From NCBI GenBank assembly GCA_036924285.1, contig JAYKYS010000016.1, positions 434,001-498,000 of the forward strand: 64,000 bases of DNA, written 5' to 3'. The notes below the pieces were generated by a model. The model did no database searches, had not been told where the DNA came from, and was given only the letters and a program-made list of their open reading frames with translations. The stretch is from Asterella californica (lineage: Eukaryota; Streptophyta; Marchantiopsida; Marchantiales; Aytoniaceae). Of this stretch, positions 24,390-36,851 are shown piece by piece. Within the stretch, counting starts at the first letter, position 1. The number at the start of each line of letters is the position of its first letter. The translations under genes were made by a program, and so were the position numbers.

Positions 24390-26576
24390 TTGTGGGGCAC
24401 CTATGTGGATGGTTTGGACGCAAGCCTGATCCTGGTAAAGTGGATGCTATACGGCGGATGAAGGATACTTGTGGTTCAACAACAGAGGTGAGAAGGTTTC
24501 TTGGAGCTTGTGTCTTCTATCATGTGTGGATTCCACATTTTGCACATGTGGCTGATCTTCTTTACGATCTGTTGAGAAAGCACAAGAGGTTTGCATGGGA
24601 GGAGAGATATACTGAGGCGATTCAGAGATTGAAGCAATTGTTATCTTCTCCACCTGTACTTCGTCGTGTGAGCTATGAGGATAGCAAACCAGTGATACTT
24701 ACTGTTGATACTAGTCCGATAGCCATTGGATGGGCAGTAGGACATGATGATGAAGAAGAGAATCACTTTGCAGTCAGATTTGGAGCAAAGGTGTTGAGTG
24801 AGCGACATAAAAACTATCCTCAAGTGAAGAAAGAGTTATGGGGAGTAGTTACAGCTATGAAAGCTGAAAAGGACTATTTGATTGGAGCGCCAATAATAGT
24901 AGAAACAGATTGTTTACCACTATTAGGGATGATTACAAATTGTTACACCCCTGATATTGCTATGCTACGCTGGATTGCTTACATCAAGTCCTTAAATCCT
25001 GAGTTTCGACACATAGCGGTGAAGAACAATCCAGTAGCTGATATGTTATCTTGTGCGAGGTATGAGGATGAGGAGGAGATGATAGAAGATATAGAAGACG
25101 TTGGTACTACTGTTTTCTGTAGAGCTCAAGGAGGTGAGAGTGAGCATTCGAAACCGTTCATGGAGGAGCTATATGAAGGAGAATGAATAGACATAGGACG
25201 CTATCTAAGCCTGTTGACTAGACAGCCAGGATGGAGTGATGCCCATTTTAAACAAATCAGGAGGAAGGCTTATAACTACTTGCTACAAGGTGGTTATTTG
25301 TGGAAACATGCTAAGCAAGGTGGTAAGATGCCACAAAGGGTTGTGTGGAAGGTTGACATGCAGAAGTTACTCATGCAGGAGTTTCATGAGAGCTTGTGGG
25401 CATGACATAGAGGTATTTATGCCACCTTTACAAAGCTGAAGGAGAGATATTGGTGGCGTAACATGTAAAGAGATGTAGTTCAATTTGTGGAGACATGCCA
25501 AACCTGTCAAGAGTATTCAGGAATTCGACATCGAGACGGGTTACATCCTACTTATCCACTTGCAATACATTATAAGTGGGTAGTAGATCTTGTTATTATG
25601 CCAGTTGGTATATGACAGATGCGATACTTAGTTTTGGCACGTGAGGATTTGTCCAACCAAGTGGAAGGGCGAGCCTTACGGACAAAATCCACAGAGGGAG
25701 TCTGCAAATTCTTGTTGGAAGATGTGATTTGTAGATATGGTTGTGTTAGAAAGATCACGGCTGATCGAGGGGAGCTGAACAATGATGAGGCTAAAGCGTT
25801 CTTCAAGATCTGTGGTGTCAAGTTAGCTCTCACCACAGCCTACAATCCGGAAGATAATACGAAGAGTGAACGTGGTCATCCTCCTATTGTGAAAGCTATT
25901 GTGAAAGCTTGCAAGGGGAGGGCAAGAGAATGGCCAAGATTTCTTCCGTTTGCATTATGGGCTGATCCTTCGACTCATAGTTCAGTTACGAGATATATGC
26001 CGGCGGAGTTGATGCAAGGGCAGAAACCTATCATGCCCATTGAGGAGCACATACCCACTTGGAGTGTTCTACCTTGGGAGGATGGTATGTCTACAGAAGA
26101 TCTTCTTGCTGTCCGAATCCGTCAACTAGAGAGAAGACCTGAAGATGTAGAGATTGCATTGGAGAAGCTGAAAGAGGCGCGCTTGAGAAACAAGGACAGA
26201 TTCGATAAGCGTCATCGATTAAGGCCGAAGGAGATTAACGAAGGAGATTGGGTGTTGGTCTACGATAGTAGCTTGGACAACCAACACAGTGCGCTTAGAA
26301 AATTCTCTAAGTGATGGTTTGGCCCGTATGTGGTTCTTGTCGTGCTTGACAATGCCACATATTCACTAAGAGAGCTTGATGGGGCAGAGCTCAAGGTTCC
26401 CATTGCAGGCAAGCTGTGAAACTCTTCAAGAAGCGAGATGAAGAGATAAGCATGGAGGAAGTCGGAGCAGAGTTTGATATCTTGGATGATGACGGAGGAG
26501 ATTTGGATGACGAAGATATTGCTAACGACAACATCAGTGAAGAAGATGAAGATATAGTGTGATGCCGACCACAACT
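24390..26576 (+). pseudogene. R1: 5′-truncated Ty3/gypsy pol (RT end, RNase H, integrase)
   Basis: The sequence begins inside the connection after reverse transcriptase (GHLCGWFGRKPDPGK). It continues through RNase H (TVDTSPIAIGWAVG), the integrase zinc finger (HESLWA..CQTC) and the integrase core (ITADRGELNNDEA, KSERGH), to an acidic C-terminus near 26576. Compared with copy R2 it has nonsense changes at 25184 (Trp to TGA), 25402 (Gly to TGA), 25466 (Tyr to TAA) and 26312 (Arg CGA to TGA), plus a 1-bp deletion near 26415. A further TGA at 25613-25615 is shared with R2. The 5′ part is absent: the left edge abuts unrelated AT-rich DNA. Copy R3 (63449-64000, minus strand) stops 5 bp short of the pol position where R1 starts. 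Confidence 0.9.
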
Positions 26577-26610
26577 TGTGAGTGTTGGCGCATACCAGAG
26601 GATGCGCAGG

Positions 26611-26625
26611 TTTAGAAGGGGTGGA
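26611..26625 (+). other. R1 polypurine tract
   Basis: A purine run ending GAAGGGGTGGA lies directly before the TGTCGTG start of the R-family LTR at 26626. Its position and composition fit the plus-strand primer site of an LTR retrotransposon. The R2 equivalent is 50967-50979. Confidence 0.75.
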
Positions 26626-29480
26626 TGTCGTGTTGTAGTTCGGCTCCTGGGTGAAATTCTTGTTAACCTATGTTGTGTTTCTTTTCTGTGTTTCGTGAAC
26701 CGTATCGCGTAACTCGCCGAACGGTGTGATGAGTGCCACGTTTGTGATTATCTGTTTAAGTGATCGCAGGGTAGAGGAACGTGCCAAGTCATCGATCTGT
26801 GTGCGTTCACTTTAGTGGTCCTTGTCGCCGCAATTGTGTATAAAATGGTGGGTCAAAGGTTCATACGACATTCTCTCTCAACGGGTGATTCGTGAGGTTT
26901 TTCGGTGGTCTGCATGGAGGAGTGAAGAACTGCAGGAGTGGTGGTTATGGATGGAGGTGTGTTACCGGCTCCGGATCTTCCTTTCCCGAATCCGTTTCAC
27001 ATCAAGTTTCATTGCATCCACCGCGATCACTTTCAACAGTGGTAAGTTGCATACTTTGGCGATGAATTCATGGGAAGAATGATGGAGTTATAGCTTCCGG
27101 TGATCCTTCCGATCGTAACATACGGAGAGACTTGAGATATGACGGTGTACATTTTGTTGTGAGGAACAATGGATCTCAACTATCTATCGAACGTTCTTTT
27201 CAACCTTTGGGTCGATGTCCGGTGTCATTCCAGACCGAAGATCAATCATGGGGCTCGGATCGTGAGAAACTTCGGGCAAGAATATTACAATCGAGTGATA
27301 GCTTCACCATTTTCTTTTGTCGTATCTTTTATTGTAGAACGTTTCCAGATTGTAATATTGACGTTGTATTATTCTGTGGCTCCACAGCCGGACAGACGTA
27401 AGATGAGGACAGCGAACTGTGATAGCCATGGATAGTTTGCTATTGCTTAAGTTCTGAGTCGAATTTCTGAGTGAAACTTTCCAGGATTGAAGCATGTCTT
27501 ATCATTAAGATGCTTGGGAAGTTTCATCTCAAATGGTCGAGTAGTTTGTGCAGAATCTTGGATCAAATGTACCTGGGTCTGTAAAGCATTGAAGTTAGCA
27601 CAGATTACCGTTTGATCCATATCTGAGAATTGGTTTAAGATTTTGACCTGAAAATTGCTCAAGGTAGGAGTGAAGGGTCCAATCAAGCTTCCTGTGAAGT
27701 TTGATCATCATTGGTCGACTGGTTTGGGAGGACTGAGGTCTCAAAGTTCAAAGATACTTCTGTTATTAGCAATTTCGGGTTTTTCGGTATCATCTATGAT
27801 CATTTTGGTCATTTTTGATCAATTTGGAGAGGAGTTTGTTGCTGAAACTGCCATGCCTGCATACAACTCGACATTAGAGGGTGTGGGGCTGATTTCAGCT
27901 CTTGGTGATGAAGGAGAACGGAGTCGTCATGAATCTTAAGCCGTTGTTTGGGTTCTCGGAGCTGCCAGGTATTACCGCTGTTGGTGCTATATTGAGATCT
28001 GAGTAGTGCCTTGAAGCATGCATGCTTTACCTTGCTGGAATGCTTGATAGAGCAGGGTGTACAACAAGTTGTATCGATACTCTATCAAGTTGATTGAGTG
28101 ATCTTATAGCATCTTCTAGTTGTACTATGAAGTTGTGATAGTTGGGTTGATGGGCAATTAGCGTCGCTGGGAGCTATTTCAGAAGTCATGCTTCCAGTGA
28201 TATAGAGGAATAACTTCAGTTAGATAGTACGGAGCGGAGTACTTTTAGTTAGAGTACAAAAGATCTGTTTGTAACACAAGTTTATGCAACCTATACGTAA
28301 CTTGGATCTAGCAAGCTGTAAACTTGAGCCGAGCAGATACAAGGTCACTCGGGCTAGAAGAGTAGATAGTGAAACATTTGAGTGGAAACATCCAGATCTA
28401 GATCCAACCTTGTCAATCCACATACCTCTGCACAGCCATATACCCAGTGTATTCCTAGACAAAAAAACACGTTATACGATAACGCAGTTTGGACGGGGAG
28501 GCAAGAGAAGTTTACCTCAGATTGCTGCAGCTGCAACTGTAAATGCATTGATGGCACCACCGGTAAATCCTGATGTGTATGCCGGTCACATTGAAGTTTC
28601 TTCTAGTCCTACGTTGCTAGATAGGACTACTGAGAAAAAATCTGTTCAAGTTCCTTCTGAAGTACTGAAGAGAGGAGCAAAAACTATCCGTAGGGTCACA
28701 GGGTGGGGAGATCCTGTTGATGCTGCGTCTATCAAAGCATTCTTGGACGTGGATAGACACGTTCACTGGCAGGATGCTTCTGTGGAAGAGAAGAGGCGAC
28801 GAGAAGCCTCTGAACTTGATACTGGAGTTCCAGAGGAGACTGGAGATAGACGGAGAGTCACAAGGAGACGAGCAGCTCTTCCTGAGAACATCCCGTCTAC
28901 TTCTGCAGCTCCTCCATCTGCACCAAGTCCGATGGAGGACGTGCAGAGAGCTCTCAATCTAGAACAGCATTTTCAGAGAGCGAGATCTGGAGTTCTGTGT
29001 ACAATCAGGAGGCCCAAGTTCACAGGAGTGTTCAGCAAACTGTGAACTGCAAATCCTGTAAGAATCTTTGAAAATGATCGAGTGAATTCTCTGTTCTAGG
29101 TCGAAATAGCTGTCTGGGTACCAGAAATTGCCGTAATTTCTCTACTCAGAACGTTTCTGTCCATATTTTGATGCTCTGAATTGATCTCAAGCTGAAACTT
29201 CGTGTATATGGTCAGTAGGGCCTCATTTACACATAGGAGAAGTTCTGAAGTCTGAACCATCGTATGTTTCTGATTCTAGACTGTTAAAGTTCGATGTCTG
29301 ACTTTATTACTGCTAGTCTGACCTGATTTTCGCTTCCTGAACATACTGGAGGGTCCATTCGACCTGATTGAATGTTTATAGTGTTCCCTTTTGATCTGAA
29401 ACCTACCTCTGTAGTAAGCAACCATAGCCTGAAGCCCAACGCTTCTCTGAGTAGATTGAACATAGTCTTCAAGATCATAT
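26626..29480 (+). mobile_element. R1 3′ LTR (right boundary uncertain)
   Basis: It starts TGTCGTGTTGTAGTTCGG after the polypurine tract. A TATA box (TATAAAA, 26839-26845) lies about 213 bp in and is conserved in the other R LTR copies (48376 and 51194). Sequence matching the R2 LTR continues to about 28445, except that R1 lacks ~550 bp present in R2 at 51740-52300. Both copies carry this long sequence after the polypurine tract, so the LTR seems to be over 2.3 kb. The last part (28950-29480) resembles the end of elements SQ1 and SQ2. The right end is an estimate; no TSD could be assigned because the other end of the element is outside the window. Confidence 0.55.
28284..29045 (+). CDS. ORF inside the R-family LTR-like block, unknown product
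   Basis: A 253-codon open frame. The N-terminal half has a mixed, globular-looking composition (RYTITQFGRGGKRSLPQIA). The middle has SEVLKRGAKTIRRVTGWGDP and a charged EEKRRREASELD helix. A Pro/Ser-rich linker then leads to a conserved tail, MEDVQRALNLEQHFQRARSG. The same tail with the same stop can be read in SQ1 (near 44088) and SQ2 (near 55730), which suggests that it was once under selection. In R2 the matching frame is broken by an extra base near 53205 and cut by the telomere-repeat junction. I recognise no family; a gag-like or accessory protein is possible. Confidence 0.45.
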   Translation: MQPIRNLDLASCKLEPSRYKVTRARRVDSETFEWKHPDLDPTLSIHIPLHSHIPSVFLDKKTRYTITQFGRGGKRSLPQIAAAATVNALMAPPVNPDVYAGHIEVSSSPTLLDRTTEKKSVQVPSEVLKRGAKTIRRVTGWGDPVDAASIKAFLDVDRHVHWQDASVEEKRRREASELDTGVPEETGDRRRVTRRRAALPENIPSTSAAPPSAPSPMEDVQRALNLEQHFQRARSGVLCTIRRPKFTGVFSKL

Positions 29481-29499
29481 CACAGCCAGAAGGTTCCGT

Positions 29500-30839
29500 G
29501 CTTCCCAGGAAAACTCTCAACTCGAGATCGTCCATCTATGACGCATGCTGGCTGATAGCTTTCTCTAGGAGCAGTCAATGAGAATGATGAACTGAATGTC
29601 ATTGATGTTGTCCTCAAAAAAGGAACAAGATTCAAATTTCTCAGAATGTTTCAGAAGCTCAACCATGCTTCAACTTGAGAGTTAAACGATAGAAAGATGC
29701 TAGTCATTCGATCATGTCGATTGTTGATAACTTGTCTTCTTTCCCTAAGAGCACAGTTAATGGAGAGGATAAAAGTCTGAAATGGTTGGAATAAGTAAAG
29801 AACGACGCTTGAATGTAACGAATACAAGGAGCATCAGTTGTGTGCCGTTCTATGGATGATGACTGGTGCACTAGATAGTTTAGCTGATCCTTCTCATCTA
29901 GACTCGACTTGTGACTAAAAGATAGTTAATATATATCATATCACTTGATATATGCAGTGGGCAGTATGTCATAGTGATAGTGTATATCAACCTATCAATG
30001 TTTTATGATGCATGTTACAAATTATGCTTGTTTGTGTGCCATAAACCTTCCAACTTCCAACTTTGAGATGTTTTATTTCTTGCTTACGAATTGAGCTTGT
30101 TGATTTAATTATGTGTTCTCGTTCGACTTGTTGATTCATGCGAGTTACATCAATATTTTTCATAGAGTAATACTTTTTGTATCAAAATTCTGACTTTGGC
30201 TGTAGTATTCATTTTAAGTATCAAGGTTATGAGCGAACTAAGCAATCTGATAGACAACGATACGAGGAAGAACACTCAAATCTTGTAGGGCAAATTTCAG
30301 TCGGTTGCCCACGATTTCTGTTTCACATTATGTAATTACACATGGAATCTTTTTACTTAAAGATACTTCTTGGTGGGTGAGAAAATATAGTTTGATTATT
30401 TCTTATTGCAATCGTATAAGGATAATATGTAGGTGAAGATCATTTGGATGCCTAAAAGAGTGTTCTTGTCGATATTTCTTTCAGAGGTGTAGTCCATGTG
30501 GATGAGAGAATAAAGACATTTTTTTTAGATGTGCAACGAGAGCAAACTATTTCTAAGTCGGTGAGCGTTTTGCAATCGGTATAAGAGAGAGCACTATAGT
30601 CAAAATAATGTCAGAGGTTGTTCAAGCTATGATCGGACCCCTTTATCAACCCTGGCTTGACGGATCTCAAATGAGTTTTCTTGACACATCCATTTTGGTT
30701 TTTCTAATAACATTGGAGCTATAAGCTGTACTCAAATACACATCTAGATAGAACCGACCGTTGTCGTGTCGTGGACCGGCTCCTATCTGAAATTCAGACT
30801 TCGATGCTTGTCGCTCCAAAGACACTCATGAGAAAGACA
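29500..30839. other. No gene seen
   Basis: Mixed, then AT-rich sequence after the R1 LTR-like block. No coding frame or RNA gene can be supported. Confidence 0.5.
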
Positions 30840-31309
30840 AGCTAGGCCCCAGCTTATAGACTTTTGGCATCATTTCGGATCTCCATTTTCATCGCATAGA
30901 TGGGTAGAGCTCCTTATCAGCTTTCCATAGGCACTTCATCTACTTCGTTTGGACGCCTAGTGGAGAAGTTACAGGACTCGAAAGATGGAGAAAATAAGCT
31001 AGCCCCAGCTTACAGGTTTTTGGCACAACTTCGGATCTTCGCTTTTATCGCATCAGTGGATAGAGCTCCTTGTCAGCTTTTCATAGGCACTTCATCTACT
31101 TCGTTTGGACGCCTAGTGGAAAAGTTACAAGACTCGAAAGATGGAGAAAACAAGCTAGGTCCCAGCTTATGGGCTTTTGGCGCAACTTCAGATCTTCACT
31201 TTCATCACATAGATGGGTAGAGCTCGTTGTCAGCTTTCCATGGGCATCTTGTTTACTTCATTTGGACATCTAGTGAAGAAGTTATGCGACTCGAAAGAAG
31301 GCAAAATCA
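30840..31309. repeat. Tandem array of three ~157-bp units
   Basis: The phrase AGCTAGGCCCCAGCTTA and its variants recur at 30840, 30997 and 31153, with a fourth start at 31310, giving periods of 157, 156 and 157 bp. All units contain GTAGAGCTC(C/G)TTxTCAGCTTT and CTCGAAAGA(T/A)GG. The period is in the nucleosomal satellite range of plants. Open frames through it (for example 30900-31220) are only a by-product of the repetition. Confidence 0.85.
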
Positions 31310-31785
31310 AGCTAGGCCCTAGTTTACTTGTTGACTGGGTATTTGAGGCTTCAGGCGCTATATCAAAGACGCAAGGGGCCTGCTTCATTATTATTGTGGG
31401 AACTTCGTACGTACAGAGACTGTTGCAAGGGGGCTGTTTAAGGGGCTTGCTTGTTCTTGCGACCTGTTGGTGGACGTTTTGGAGAATTGGGAAGTCCAAT
31501 ACACGCGCGCAAGGTGTCATTGGGTTCAGATCTGTACAGGCTACGCACAGGTTAAGACGGTTCTGGAAGAGACGGATCGGGGGTTGTGTTCTGGGAGAAA
31601 TTGAGACGCATGAAGGAGATTGGAGGTTTTCAGTTATCTGTGAAGGAGAGTTGGACCGTTCGGGCCGTTCCGGAGTCCAAACTTGCTATCCTTGGATCCA
31701 TCGGGATCAAAACAACGAGTTCTTCAGGAAATTGAAGACGATACGAGTTTTCATCGGGCGGTTTGGGAGTTCTGAGTGAAATTGG

Positions 31786-32330
31786 CTCGTAGGGAAGCGT
31801 TTGCGTCAGATTTTTCATCGCCTGCGACCCGAGATTGGACTGTTCTTCGCGATCGGTGAGCCAAGCTCTTCGTTCTTGGTGCCTACGCGATCAGGGAGTC
31901 CTCATGTACGCATAGGAGAAGATTGTACGTGAATTGGATTGTTGGTTTGGGTGTGGTGAGCAAGTTTGAGCCGTAGGGAGCTGATTTACGTCAGTTTTTT
32001 GCAACCTGCAACCAAATTTCTTGCGTGGTTTTGCAAGGGGAACTCCAAACGACTTGTTTAGAGTCTTGTTGGGTTCAGGATAGCTAGATCTATCTGCCAG
32101 GGAAGACGGATATCAGTTTAGACGATCCGTTTGTGCGGTGTGTGCGGTTTTAAGCCGCAGGGAGGAATTTTTGAAGGTTCGGTCACCTACAACCAAAAAT
32201 CGGCGATATCTCGGCTGTTGGGAGTCGGATCTGAAGATTTCTTGGGTTAACGAGTCAGCGGAGGAGACCCTATCGACATCTGAAGTCCGTTCAGCGAAAG
32301 GAGGAAGTCCATAGATAGATCTTTTTCGGT
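31786..32330. repeat. Degenerate array of ~184-bp units
   Basis: The phrase CGTAGGGA(A/G), followed about 10 bp later by CGTCAG and a T run, recurs near 31796 and 31973. A weaker version (CGCAGGGAGGAATTTTTGAA) lies near 32156, giving a period of about 183-185 bp. The units are more diverged than the 157-bp array just upstream. They might be an older satellite or part of a retroelement leader. No gene is visible from 31310 to 33383. Confidence 0.45.
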
Positions 32331-33544
32331 TTCTTCGCTACGGGTTTTGCTCTTTTGAATTCGTTAGAGTTCTGGTTGGCTGTATACAGCTTGTGGTAGC
32401 TAGCTTTAGCTAAGAGCTTATACATGGATGTGTTTTGGACTTGGGTTTGAATCGCGTGATACTGCTGTGGCTTTGTTTGTTAGCAAAGGGAAGTTTCTCT
32501 TGCTTTGAACTACGCTTCGGTGGTTTTGGGTCAGGGTTGTGATTCAAGGGCTGTTTCATAGGCTTTTGAAGCAGGTTACAGACTGCTCTGGTCTGGTTCT
32601 CAGTTTTGTGCTCTTAGGAGAAAGAGCCGACAATGTACATACATTTGGAGTGTATATATCGCAGCGTTCATTTTCGTGATTGTTTTTCTCTATCTTGTCT
32701 CTGTTTCAGCACACAACATCTCCACAGCCAGGAACCTCGTGTTTTCTTGGACATCCTTCACGCACAATCCGACACGATACCGTTTTTCTTTTTACAATCT
32801 ATCTTTGATGAGAGATGAAACATTTCTTGATATATCATATGGACTTCTATGTTCGATTAACGATAAACACATGTCTAATGTTATTCATAATGTGCAGATC
32901 GATTGATTTTACAAAAGCATGTGTTGAATGTCAACAATGAGTTTTCTTTGAAACCTTACTTCTTACTAGTTTTTAGGTGACCAAAGATACATGATGCACC
33001 GTTGGTTGGTTTTTTAAGCATCACCCATTCCTTGTTGTACACCTCTCTACATGTAATATATTCTTTGAATACAGTTCAGCAAGCATTTCGAATTTTGAAG
33101 GATGGTGAGCTGCAAAGATTAAACATGCATGTTGGTCCCATGGACATAAATATGATATCCCTCACTTCATCTTGGGACTTGGAAGAACTTCATGTCGCAT
33201 GGGGGAGTTGAACTTGGAGTGTGTGAAACATTGGCATAATTTTTTGCTTTATGTCCACGAGAATGTTGAACTGACATGAGATTTTCTGTATGGTTCACAT
33301 GTAATATCAATGTTATATGTTTTTTGGGGCTACTATACATTTGTGTGCTTGTCTTTCTCTTTTGTGTGTTTTTTGCTCTACATGGTATTGTGGTGCCCAC
33401 AAATTACAGGATTCACGAATTTTTGAAATTTTTAAGATTAATAACTTGTTTGTATAACTGAAGAAGCGTTGTTACTTAAGACTACGGCTTCCTTAGAAGG
33501 AAGATGATCTTACGAGCTTTTTGTAATAAGAAGTTGACTTCTTC

Positions 33545-33645
33545 GGAAGACGACCGTCTTCCGGGAAGCGTCTTCTCGGTTGTGTATTCGAAAGACGGAA
33601 GACGGCGGAAGAAGGAAGACGGAAGACACGTATTTTCCGGAAGAC
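33545..33645. repeat. GAAGAC/GTCTTC-dense tract near the E0 5′ end
   Basis: Seven copies of the hexamer GAAGAC (counting both strands) fall in about 100 bp, mostly inside GGAAGACG contexts. The same enrichment is seen in the 5′ regions of E1 (about 53860-53930) and E2 (about 61020-61125) and more weakly through the coding part. It is a compositional signature of the E family. Confidence 0.75.
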
Positions 33646-35373
33646 GAAAACCGCGGAAGCTTCATCACGTAAGAAGTAGGTGCACCTACCAGGTAGCACC
33701 AAATAGGTTAGGTAGGTCGAGAGGGTCGAAACTCCTAAACTGCAGGGAAGATGCGCAGGAAGCGCATTAGCACATTTCAGCTTCTCGCAGCAAAGGCGCA
33801 TTTTGGTTAGAAGATCGATTCAAGGGTGAGCCTTGAGTGAGGAAGCAGCGAGGTGAAATTGAGAGAGGTCAGGATTGATTCGAAGCTAGAAGGAAGACAA
33901 GGTCGAATTACTGAGAGCAGGAGCGTGTCGAGCTGAAGGAGTTTTCTGTGAACTCCCGGAAGCTGACATTGGAGGACGGTTGAGTGGAATCGAAGATGGA
34001 AGTCTTGATCAATTGAGGCATAGTCAGGAGCTGATGGCGGAAGCAGCTTTGTGGGGTCGCATTGGAGCTAGAATCAGAGCCAGAAGCACGCAGAAGATCG
34101 AAGACAGCTCGGGAAGCAGACAGAAGATAGTAGAGGTTCTTCCCATGTTCTCTTCCCATTTCCCAACGCTTCTCGCCTTTTGTTTGGTATCCCCCGCGCT
34201 CCCTGATTGTTTGGAGACAACCCGATCGATCAATTCCCTCCCCACGTTTTTCCTTTTGTGACATTGGGTGCGGAAGCGCTGCCTAATTTTCGTCAGACAT
34301 CTCCTTGCTTCTTCCCGAGTGCAATTCGAGCTTCCCTACTCCTAGCCCTCAAATTGGAGAGTCCAGCTTTCAATTTCCCTACCCTACTACCCTTCTACTC
34401 CCGAAACCTTGAACAGAAGATGCTTCGGAAGATTAGAACATCTTCGGAAGACGCTTCAGAAGCTTGACTGTCTTCGGAAGTCGACTGTATACAATTCGTA
34501 TCAAGAGTGGATTTGCTTTGCTTTTGTGTTAAGAAAGGCTTGGTACGAATCCTGAGAGACTTAGTGAGTTGTTTGTTATTTCGAGAAGTTGGAAGTCGAG
34601 AACTAGGCCTGTGCCTCCCGGTCTTCCAAGCTTCTCAAATCCACATCTTCCTAGAGAGACTAGAAAACTGGAAGGGCTGGCAAAATGCGCGAGAAGACGT
34701 GAGGGTCCATTTCGGGTCTCTTCTGTCCGACCCATAGCAGCCCATTCCTTCTTCTTCCCGAACTTAGGAGAGAGTCGTGAGAAGTCTTGCTAGCAGAATC
34801 TGGAGAGAATGGTCGAGGGTCATGTCTTCCCATCATGCAGCAAGTTCCTTTTGAGTGTGTATGAGAGACAGGAATCGAAAGAACAGAGTATGAGGGTTTC
34901 GTGTCTGTTGTGAGGTTAGATTGCGAGTCGGACGCCGAAGACAGGTGAGACCAGTGAAGGGAAGCCTGACTTCGGGAGGTCTTCCGAGAAAGACATCGAA
35001 TCGGAAGCTGTCCCGGGGGTCTTCCTAGAGACCACTGTCACAGTAGGAGCCGCAATCATCTTCTGGGACTTGTTCATACGCTTTTCTTCTCGCACATTTT
35101 TCATCTTTTGATAGGAAGTAGGATGTAATGCAAGGTGGGTTGTCTTCTGAGGAATCTTTGCGAGGCCTTGCTTAGTTAGGATTGTTTAGATATAGCTCGG
35201 AAGACGAGAGCTATTTAGGAAGCACTGTTAGAATCCCGGAAGACGGAGTAGCTGTCTTTTGGAAGACTAGTTTCGTCTTCTGAGAAGTAGAAGCTAGACT
35301 GTGAGCACTTGGGAAGGACTGAGCCTTCAACTCACAGTAAGTGCGTGTGGCTTAGTGCAACAGATTTCCAAGT

Positions 35374-35524
35374 ATGTCAATGCATCCTCGAGGGTTGGTG
35401 TTATCCGCAGCAGAGTTGGCCGAGGCCAAACCCTTCCTCAAGGAGTTGGGTCTCGATTTCTTCCGGTGGGATTGGAACCTCGCCGACCAGGGTCTTCTGG
35501 AGGAGGTTTGGGCAGCTTTACCGC
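35374..35524 (+). pseudogene. E0 protein, N-terminal piece
   Basis: An open segment reading LKELGLDFFRWDWNLADQGL and then EEVWAALP, where SQ1 has inserted (TSD CCGC at 35521-35524). The reading frame resumes across SQ1 at 44594. The fold is unknown; the Trp and acidic residues suggest a structured helical start. E1 and E2 lack this part through a shared deletion that begins at the sequence equivalent to 35346. Confidence 0.5.
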
Positions 35525-35710
35525 TATCGCGCTACTTGGCGGCTACATGCTTGACTTCTACTCCGACGCTTGAGTTTAGTAGTTCTAGAAGTTAGCTCAT
35601 ATTACTTCTAGTCCTTTATACATATGTTTGACACCTTTGCATACGGTGTTGACACTATTTTGTTATATATTTTGAGTCTTAGTAGGTTGATAGTATGTTA
35701 TCTATCTTGT

Positions 35711-36837
35711 TTCGCGCACCTACCGTCTTGTTGCGCCAGCGGAAGCTCTAGCTCAGTAGGTCGTAAACTTTACACCGCTAACCTGCAAACACAATCACAA
35801 GTTAGCGTCCATGCACCACTTACCTTAGTTCTGTTTGGTCCGGACCGGAGCCGGACCGTCTCCCTAATCATCAAGCTCAGCAATCCTAAGTCCCAACTTA
35901 GATCCGCCTAAGTCGGTCCCAAACATGAGCAAGTCACAATATGACTTGGGGTCGGACTTCCCATAAAGTCCAGGGTCCTAAACGGTGCCTCCAGCACACC
36001 TAGCGGCCCAACCGCCCGTGATGTCCGTCTGGGTCTAGGCTCCCGAACGGTGGTCTGACCCGCCGACTCGTTCCCTAGTCTTGCCCCAGCCCTTGCATCG
36101 TTCCTAAGTCTAGCCGTCCAAGTCTAGATCAGAACGTGCCTTGGAACTGACCCAGCCATCACCTCATGCCCCCAGAGTCCGCCCGCCGAACCCTGGGGTC
36201 GGATGACTCGTCCTGGCCCACCCAGGCATCGAGCCCCCCTCATATATACTTCTGGGGATCGGCGGCCCCGCCCTCCTCTTTGGTCCCTGAAAATTATACC
36301 ACAACCCGATTGTGGTTCGGCCATAACTTCCAGCTCGGAGGTCAGATCGAGGAGTGTTATATATCACTGGAAAGCTCTCGACGAGATCTTTCCAATGATA
36401 CCTCACTCGCCTCGAGATCTTACGTGGAGCTCCGTCCACGACCTAAAACGTCCCTGGAGCTCCAACACTTAGCAGTTTTTCCGAAAACCTGTGGTCCAGA
36501 CCCAGGGTCGAACCCTGTGGTTCGTCTGCGTCTCGGACCCACGTCTTGGTCCCACGTCTCGGACCCACGTCTCAGACCTATGTCTGAGACTCATGTTTCA
36601 GCCCGTTCTTAGACTCGCCCCCTTAGGTCAGCGTTCGTCTGGGGCCCTCTTGGGGTAGGCCCTTATGTCCTAACCCAAGGTTCTAACCTTGGTTCAGAGA
36701 ACCACTTAGGGTTCATCTGATCCCGACTTCTCGGTCACGCCGTTAAGTCCTACTCGCAGCGTTCCCAACCTAACGCAAGTCCGCTAGGGTTCTGTTGTTC
36801 GCGTCTGCGCCCGATCTTGAGAATGAGGGGCGCGACA
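35711..36837 (-). repeat. Chromovirus 3′ LTR
   Basis: 1127 bp. On the coding strand it begins TGTCGCGCCCC and ends GGTGCGCGAA. It is near-identical to the 5′ LTR. It contains tandem CCCACGTCT(C/T)GG-like units near 36537-36582 and, on the minus strand, candidate TATA motifs at 36357-36364 and near 36241-36250. Short open frames across it have no support. Confidence 0.95.
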
Positions 36838-36851
36838 CTCACCCCCACTTT
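36838..36851 (-). other. Chromovirus polypurine tract
   Basis: On the minus strand AAAGTGGGGGTGAG directly precedes the TGTCGCG start of the 3′ LTR, in the expected position for plus-strand priming. Confidence 0.85.

Noticed and set aside
31213..31779. 188-codon plus-strand ORF
   Set aside because: It begins inside the 157-bp tandem repeat and has no recognisable domain; the open length follows from the repeat composition.
36166..36612. 148-codon ORF and other frames inside the chromovirus LTRs
   Set aside because: They lie on the strand opposite to the element in LTR sequence, with low-complexity tails; no sign of coding beyond absence of stops in GC-rich DNA.
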